Source: Orychophragmus violaceus
Taxonomy: Eukaryota > Streptophyta > Magnoliopsida > Brassicales > Brassicaceae
Reading direction: 5' to 3'
Length of the DNA: 64,000 bases
NCBI GenBank assembly: GCA_030180135.1
Contig: CM058230.1
Span: 102,477,503-102,541,502, forward strand
This document shows, in pieces, positions 58,901 to 64,000 of the stretch. The translations under genes were made by a program, and so were the position numbers. Under the pieces are notes generated by a model. That model was not told the origin of the DNA. It did not search any database and was given only the letters and a program-made list of their open reading frames with translations. Position 1 is the first letter of the stretch. Every line of letters begins with the position of its first letter.

Positions 58901-59893
58901 CTGTTTACAGTAATATTTTAGATCCAGTAAGCCAACATATGAGCCAAATATTTGAGACAAGAAGTGATCATCGTGAACTAACTTACTTCTACCTGGGCCT
59001 GAATAAGAGCTGGCACCTTACAACAACCCATAGACTCGTGCTACCAAAACATGAAACGAGGATACACTGCAATGTTGTCTTTCTCTGGAATCTGGAGATG
59101 GAAAAACTTGTAAAATGTGAATATCTTAAAGCCTAAGCATCGAACCCAAATAACTCTGAAAGCTTAGGAGAAGCATCATCAATATCAAACAAAAGAGGAT
59201 AGCTTTACACAGAATAGAAGCCGAAAAATAAAGGTGTAAACATCATGAATGCATAGCAAGCTTGTACGATTCAACTAAAAATGCGTCAATCTAAGCTTAA
59301 TATTTCGATGAACTAGAGAAACAATCACCAGCATCATTACATTGAAGATATACTTGCAATTTTTTGTTCAAATCTAATTGGAATCTGTGGTGCCATAACC
59401 CTGATCTCTTCACAGAAATCAAGGAATAGAGAGTTGAAAAAGTTAGCTGAAAATCGAATCAAGACGGGTTAAAGAAACGGTAAGAGATTCTGGAAGTTTA
59501 CCTAACCAGTCAACGAGCGGTCAGAGAATAGAGACTTGAACAAGTTTGCTGAAAATCAAATCCCAAAACAAGTTTGATTTCTTCTTCGTTTTGCCGATCA
59601 GCTGCAGGAGAATTGGAGAAGCTTCTAGTCTAGAAAAATCGATGGGTCGCTGCTTCCAATTTTGAAGGAATACAATAATAGTCGCAACAGCAGATTTGTG
59701 ATCTCAGTGATCTGGTTTTGAAGAAGAAAGAATCTCGAGAGATCTCAGATTGCAGTAGAGAGCGTGAGCGACGAAGTTTCCTTCTCGTTAACTATAATTT
59801 TTCATCCGTTGAAGAAGAAGACAAGTTTCGCTTTTCAAACAAGAAGAAAAAAAAAAAGAATGTTAGTCGGAGAGATAGAGATAATTTACTTAA
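58901..59893 (-). promoter_or_regulatory. CAX5 upstream region and leader
   Basis: The ATG at 58900 follows directly on a splice acceptor (TGTAAACAG), so transcription starts further right and a leader intron is removed. A leader exon is likely around 59560-59700, but no donor can be fixed. The upstream DNA is cut at 59894 by a LINE tail, so any promoter element beyond about 1 kb has been displaced. Confidence 0.5.
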
Positions 59894-60998
59894 TTTTTTT
59901 TTTTTTTTTTTTACATCAAAAGCATCTCTTATTAACCATGTGGAATAGGGCTAGTGTCAACTAGTCCAGTCTGCGAGAGTTGGTTTACAAGAGAGAAGAC
60001 TTCTCCACGTGCTCGTGCACTCTTAGCGAGGCCGTCTGCACGGACATTTAAACTTCTAGGAATGTAAGCTAAATTAAAATCATGAAAAGCAGTCCTAAGT
60101 ACTTTATAAGCATCGATCTCTGCAGCCAAAACAGGCCAGTCTTCATCCTTCTCTAGCACTCTAATTAGTTGTTCACAGTCCGACTCTAGCAAGATATCGT
60201 CAAGGTCCCTATCCTTTAGTTCCTGCATAGCCCATAGGAGACCTTCAAATTCAGCTTTTAAAGGGGATAGACAAGTCACAATTGCACGGGATCCGATAAG
60301 AGATAGATTATTTCTATCTTGGAGAGTGAATCCAAGCCCCGTTGTAGTTGATTCCGCTACCCATGAAGCATCTACATTGCATCTCCAACGAGACACTGCT
60401 CTCGGTTCCGAGCATCTCTGTTCCTCCGTTGCAGGCGCTTCCTCCTCCTCTATCTCTTGTGAACATTGTGCTATCTTCCATGTTTGAGCTTCGTGTTGTG
60501 CAAGTTGAATTGTATATTCAGGAGATATGTCTTTTCCTTCAAAAACTTTTAAGTTCCTAGCTTTCCAGATGTACCAAGCAATCCATGGAAAAGTTTCTAG
60601 GTCTTTGGCTAAAGTTCCTTGTTCTCTTGCTCTCCAGCAAAGGTAATCAAAGTTACAGAACAAAGATGGACTCGGGAAAAGCCCCGGATTAGACGGAATA
60701 GTAGATAGTGCCCATACTTGTAAAGCAGGAGGACATTCAAAGAAAATATGATTTATAGTTTCTGCCTCCGCTCCACAGCGCTGGCAAACTCTATCCGTTC
60801 CACAATGTCTATCAACTAAACGACTTGCCGAAGGTATATAACCTGAAAGTGCCTGCCATATTAGATGCTGGATTTTCTTTGGAGCTTTGATTTTCCAGAC
60901 TTGTGCTTTCAGCACTGTTGTACTCGGTTCCTCTAGTGGTAAGTTTTGTTGGTTTCGTCGGAGATTAGTCGCGAGATGGTAGCCTGCTCGTACGGTAT
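59894..60998 (-). pseudogene. LINE 3' part: zinc-binding region and RNase H, cut by copia-4
   Basis: On the minus strand an open frame reads in from 60998 and stops at 59932, just before a poly(A) tail (T run 59894-59912 on the plus strand). It contains the zf-RVT region (VWKIKAPKKIQHLIWQALSG, CQRCGAEAETINHIFFEC) and a C-terminal RNase H domain (WRCNVDASWV, LKAEFEGLLWAM, LESDCEQLIRVL, NVRADGLAKSA) with the expected acidic residues. This layout with a terminal RNase H differs from the LINE at 41.6-44.6 kb. Residues read beyond 60998 belong to the copia-4 LTR and are not part of the LINE. The remaining LINE should lie beyond the right edge. Confidence 0.85.
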
Positions 60999-61627
60999 TG
61001 TTGGAATTGTGTCCAGCAATCTCTGTACTGTCTCTATAACGTAAGAGTATGTCAGTGATCAGACATAAGTCATACAATACTGGGGGTCATGATGGCTTGC
61101 TAGAGTCCGCTCATGATCTATAAGTCTTGGACTTATTGCCTTTATTGTATGATCCCATATGGGTCACACGCTTAAGCTAGCAGGAAATAATGTTGGAACG
61201 GCATAGCAGAAGTACGACAAAAGTGCTAGGCATTTGTCGTACTAAGAGAGAATGAATAATGGGTCTGATTAAATGGTATTTAATCAGATTGGGCCCAAAA
61301 GCCCAAAAGGGAAAGAGAAGGCTTTTAATGACTAAAAGCCAAAGTCTCTTCCTCTCTAACCCAACCCTAGCCGCGATTCTCCTCCTCTCTCTGCGCCTCT
61401 CTTCCTTGTGGTCTAGCAGCCAATTTCCGGTGATTGCGTGTGTGAGCCTTTGGAGGATCCATCTCTCGGTGTATCTCCCTGATCATTGACCTGTTCATCA
61501 ATTCCGCTGCAAACAAACAGGTAAAAGGTGAGATCATATGTTTCTAAATAAGAACACCTAGATCTAATGCTTGTTTAGGTTGATATCAATATGAGAATTG
61601 AATCAGGATCAACCAAAACTTCCAACA
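60999..61627 (+). repeat. copia-4 5' LTR
   Basis: The limits rest on the TG...CA ends and the adjacent primer-binding site. No partner LTR is in the window. Confidence 0.82.
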
Positions 61628-61802
61628 GTGGTATCAGAGCCATTGGTTCTTAGGTTTCTTGTTTTAGATTCATTGTTTAGGTTGTTTAATCTGTTTAGAA
61701 TTGTTTTTGAATCAATTACTGATAAGATAAAACAGTTAAGAATCAGAATTGAACTCTAAACACACAAGAAAAATCGCAAAACACTGAGCTATATGACTCA
61801 GA

Positions 61803-62090
61803 TTTGCGATCGGATTGGATCGGAATGGCCGGTTGGTCGGATTGGACCGGTCGGACGCGGATCGGACGGATGGATCGCGGTCGATCATCGCGTCGAGTTG
61901 ATCGCGTCGTCCCGATCGCGTCCGGCTGTGCATCGCGTCCCGATTGCTCGGCGATCGTGGAGCGTCCGTCCCGGCTGCACCGTCCCGATGGCCCCGTCCC
62001 GGCTGTTGCGTCCGGCCGTAGCTGAAACGCCTCGATCTCGGATCGGTTGGCTCGCGGCTGAGCGGCTGGACGATGGCTTCTTGGGAAAGA
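61803..62090 (+). repeat. GC-rich CG-dense repeat block in copia-4 leader
   Basis: Irregular repeats of GATCGCGTC, CGTCCCG and GATCGGA fill about 290 bp that is much richer in GC than its surroundings. Overlapping frames on both strands (for example 61793-62227) follow from this composition. It occupies a place comparable to the palindrome arrays in the copia-1 and copia-2 leaders. Confidence 0.7.
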
Positions 62091-62569
62091 AGCTAGGTCA
62101 CGACCAACTCGTTTTGGTTCGTGACCAAACCGGTTCGATTTCGGTTTGGTGGCTCGGTTCAAAACTTGATTTAAAATCTTCGTTCTGGTTTAATAAACAG
62201 ATTAATAATTTTATTAAATCTGGTTAAACCGGAATAAGAAATCCAATGTCGAAAGAAATATTGGATTTAGTGCCTAAACCAGGAATTTCTAATTTGATTT
62301 GGTTGGACCAAGTAAATTGAGAAATTCCGGTTTAGTAAATAACCGGTTGACAATTGTGGTCATCGTAGTAATTGAAACTTGGTTAGACCAGTTTTAATGA
62401 ACCAGACCGGTTATGTCAATTAATTGGACAATTGGGTCATGTCTTGGACATGGACCAATTCTTGGGCCTCGGGCCAAGAAGTTAAAACAATTGGGTCAGT
62501 TAATTGAGTCTTTCTTCAGAATAATTTAAAAACTATTTTATAAAATTATAAAGTCGTTTTAAATTAAAG

Positions 62570-62755
62570 TTTCCGAAATTTTATAATTAGAAAGTTTCTT
62601 AAAATAGAATTTTCTGAATTTGCGGGTTTTGGATTTTAAAGAAGTTTCTAAAGTTAGAAAGTTTCCGGTTTTAGAAAGTTTCCAATTTTAGAAAGTTTCC
62701 AAAAATAGTAGGTTTCCATAAATAGAAAGTTTCCCGAAATAGTAATCTTCTATTT
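62570..62755 (+). repeat. Minisatellite of AGAAAGTTTCC units
   Basis: At least eight copies of AGAAAGTTTCC or near variants (for example AGTAGGTTTCC) occur at spacings of about 16-20 bp. The unit contains the inverted repeat GAAA / TTTC. Confidence 0.8.
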
Positions 62756-63280
62756 TGGGAATGATTTTAATAAACCTACGAACCTCAAGTAATATCAAGC
62801 GTTGGATGTCTTGTCCAGGCTATGTCAGCTGTCAAAGCCCATTCAATTGCATTCATGGCCTTACAGTGTGAGGATGTCTGCTTTTGCGTGGGTAAGACGG
62901 TTTGTGATTCATAAATGTCATTGGGAGTCCCAGACATTAATGATTACATGACTGTATAGTCCGGTTTTCTTGACTAGGCCATCGGGAGTCCCGGGCCTTG
63001 AGACATCAGAGTGGATTGGGCCTCGGGCCCAGATTCACAACCAAGAGTTATATCACGGATATAATTAGCCGATATAGGGCTTACCGATATAAGCTAAGGT
63101 TGGGTGACGGCCAGTGGCCCACTTTGATCTTAGTTATATGTGGATCTTGGAATCATTATATTCTATTGAGGGTAACTTATGTTATTGAATATAATGCATG
63201 ATTAATCATATTATACTTTAATACGAGATTAATCATTTTGAACATATAACTAATAACCTTTTTATTTATATATTTCAGAT

Positions 63281-64000
63281 ATGACTACTACAAGCACACA
63301 AAACACATTCTCGATCCGGTCTGTTCTCGAGAAGGAGAAGCTGACTGGAACGAACTTCCTGACATGGTCAAGGAACTTGAGGCTGGTCCTCAAGCAGGAG
63401 AAGAAGGATTACGTCCTTCGAGATCCCCTCCCCGAGAGGCCTCTTGCCAATGCTGCCAGGACTCTGCACAATGCTTGGGAAAAGCATTCGTCAGATGAAA
63501 ATGATGTTTATTGCCTGATGTTGGTGACAATGACTCCTGAGCTGCAAAAACAGTTCGAAAGTGTATTGTCTCCAATCGAGATCATGGCAAGCCTGAAATC
63601 GCTTTTTCAGGAGCAGGCTAGGACCGAGAGGTTCCAAACAGTTAAGAACCTCTTGGACTGTAAGTTGGCTGCGAATGCGGCAGTGAGTCCTCATGTGTTG
63701 AAGATGATGGGTTATCTCGATCATCTTCACAAACTCGACTGCCCAATCAGCCAGGAACTTGCCTGCGACATCATTCTGCAGTCTTTACCTGCAAGCTATG
63801 ATCAGTTCATTCTGAACTTTAACATGCATGGCTTGAGTAAGACGCTGCCTGAGCTTCACGGAATGCTCAAGACTGCAAAGCCCAACTTGAAGAAACCCGC
63901 CAAGGACCCTAATGTACTTATGGTACAAAAGGGCAAGGGGTTTAAGAAGTCTTCTGCTAAGGATAAGGGAAAGGCCAAGGGTGTCCAAGTCGAGGACAAG
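63281..64000 (+). CDS. copia-4 gag, N-terminal part
   Basis: The frame starts at the ATG at 63281 (MTTTSTQNTFSIRSVLEKEK) and stays open for 240 codons to the window edge. It aligns throughout with copia-2 gag: TNFLTWSRNLRLVLKQEKKD, then SLFQEQARTERFQTVKNLLD, MMGYLDHLHKLDCPISQELA and LPASYDQFILNF. The Lys in EKEKLTG is present at the place where copia-2 has an amber codon. The zinc knuckle would lie beyond the edge. The clean frame suggests a potentially intact copy. Confidence 0.92.
   Translation, partial: MTTTSTQNTFSIRSVLEKEKLTGTNFLTWSRNLRLVLKQEKKDYVLRDPLPERPLANAARTLHNAWEKHSSDENDVYCLMLVTMTPELQKQFESVLSPIEIMASLKSLFQEQARTERFQTVKNLLDCKLAANAAVSPHVLKMMGYLDHLHKLDCPISQELACDIILQSLPASYDQFILNFNMHGLSKTLPELHGMLKTAKPNLKKPAKDPNVLMVQKGKGFKKSSAKDKGKAKGVQVEDK

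Larger units (their letters stand above)
60999..64000 (+). mobile_element. copia-4: Ty1/copia element, 5' part only
   Basis: A 629-bp 5' LTR (60999-61627) begins TGTTGGAATTGTG and ends CTTCCAACA. It is followed by one base and the primer-binding site TGGTATCAGAGCC (61629). A 1.6 kb leader precedes gag at 63281. The element runs off the right edge, so its 3' LTR and target duplication cannot be seen. Its gag belongs to the same lineage as copia-1 and copia-2. It is inserted into a LINE. Confidence 0.9.

Noticed and set aside
61743..62227. 140-codon frames on both strands with Arg/Asp-rich peptides
   Set aside because: The CG-dense leader block of copia-4 lacks stop codons by composition.

Overview
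The window is nuclear DNA from a flowering plant, very probably a member of the Brassicaceae close to Arabidopsis. Introns follow GT-AG, intergenic DNA is AT-rich, and the two best-preserved host genes are CAX-type vacuolar cation/H+ exchangers whose sequence fits Arabidopsis CAX5 and its tandem neighbour CAX6. The exact species cannot be read from the sequence.

Host genes are few and most are damaged. From left to right on the minus strand there is a DUF674 gene with an in-frame stop (2648-5689), a CAX6-like pseudogene with a lost start codon and a hAT insertion (15499-17225), an apparently intact CAX6-like gene (38826-41203, 11 exons, 413 aa), an SH3P-type BAR-domain pseudogene (46040-47275), and an apparently intact CAX5-like gene (56389-58900, 11 exons, 427 aa). 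The three CAX copies form a tandem family pulled apart by transposons. The last five exons and the introns of the two live CAX genes are almost identical (one mismatch in about 1.3 kb), while their 5' halves are clearly diverged. This points to recent gene conversion.

Most of the remaining DNA is nested transposable elements. A small Helitron (5923-14905) contains a non-coding poly(A) retroposon, which in turn contains a Ty1/copia element (copia-1). The CAX6 pseudogene and its promoter carry a hAT element, a Tourist-like MITE, a second hAT and a tRNA-derived SINE. A non-autonomous CACTA element lies at 18796-21095. A Mutator-like element of the ULP-carrying (KAONASHI-like) kind occupies about 21.7-38.2 kb; its transposase gene is open while its ULP-protease gene is broken and split by copia-2. 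A 5'-truncated LINE sits in the CAX6 promoter, and a decayed copia-3 with unusual TA...TA LTR ends lies beside the SH3P pseudogene. A second related Helitron and a second non-coding retroposon precede CAX5. A LINE tail cut by copia-4, which runs off the right edge, lies upstream of CAX5.

Element boundaries marked as having target-site duplications were read by eye on both sides. Copia-1, copia-2 and copia-4 share a gag lineage. Their long 5' leaders carry unusual arrays: CGATCG-centred palindromes, hairpin-bearing 70-79 bp tandem repeats, and short minisatellites. These leader arrays and the CAX gene-conversion tract are the observations I consider most worth following up.
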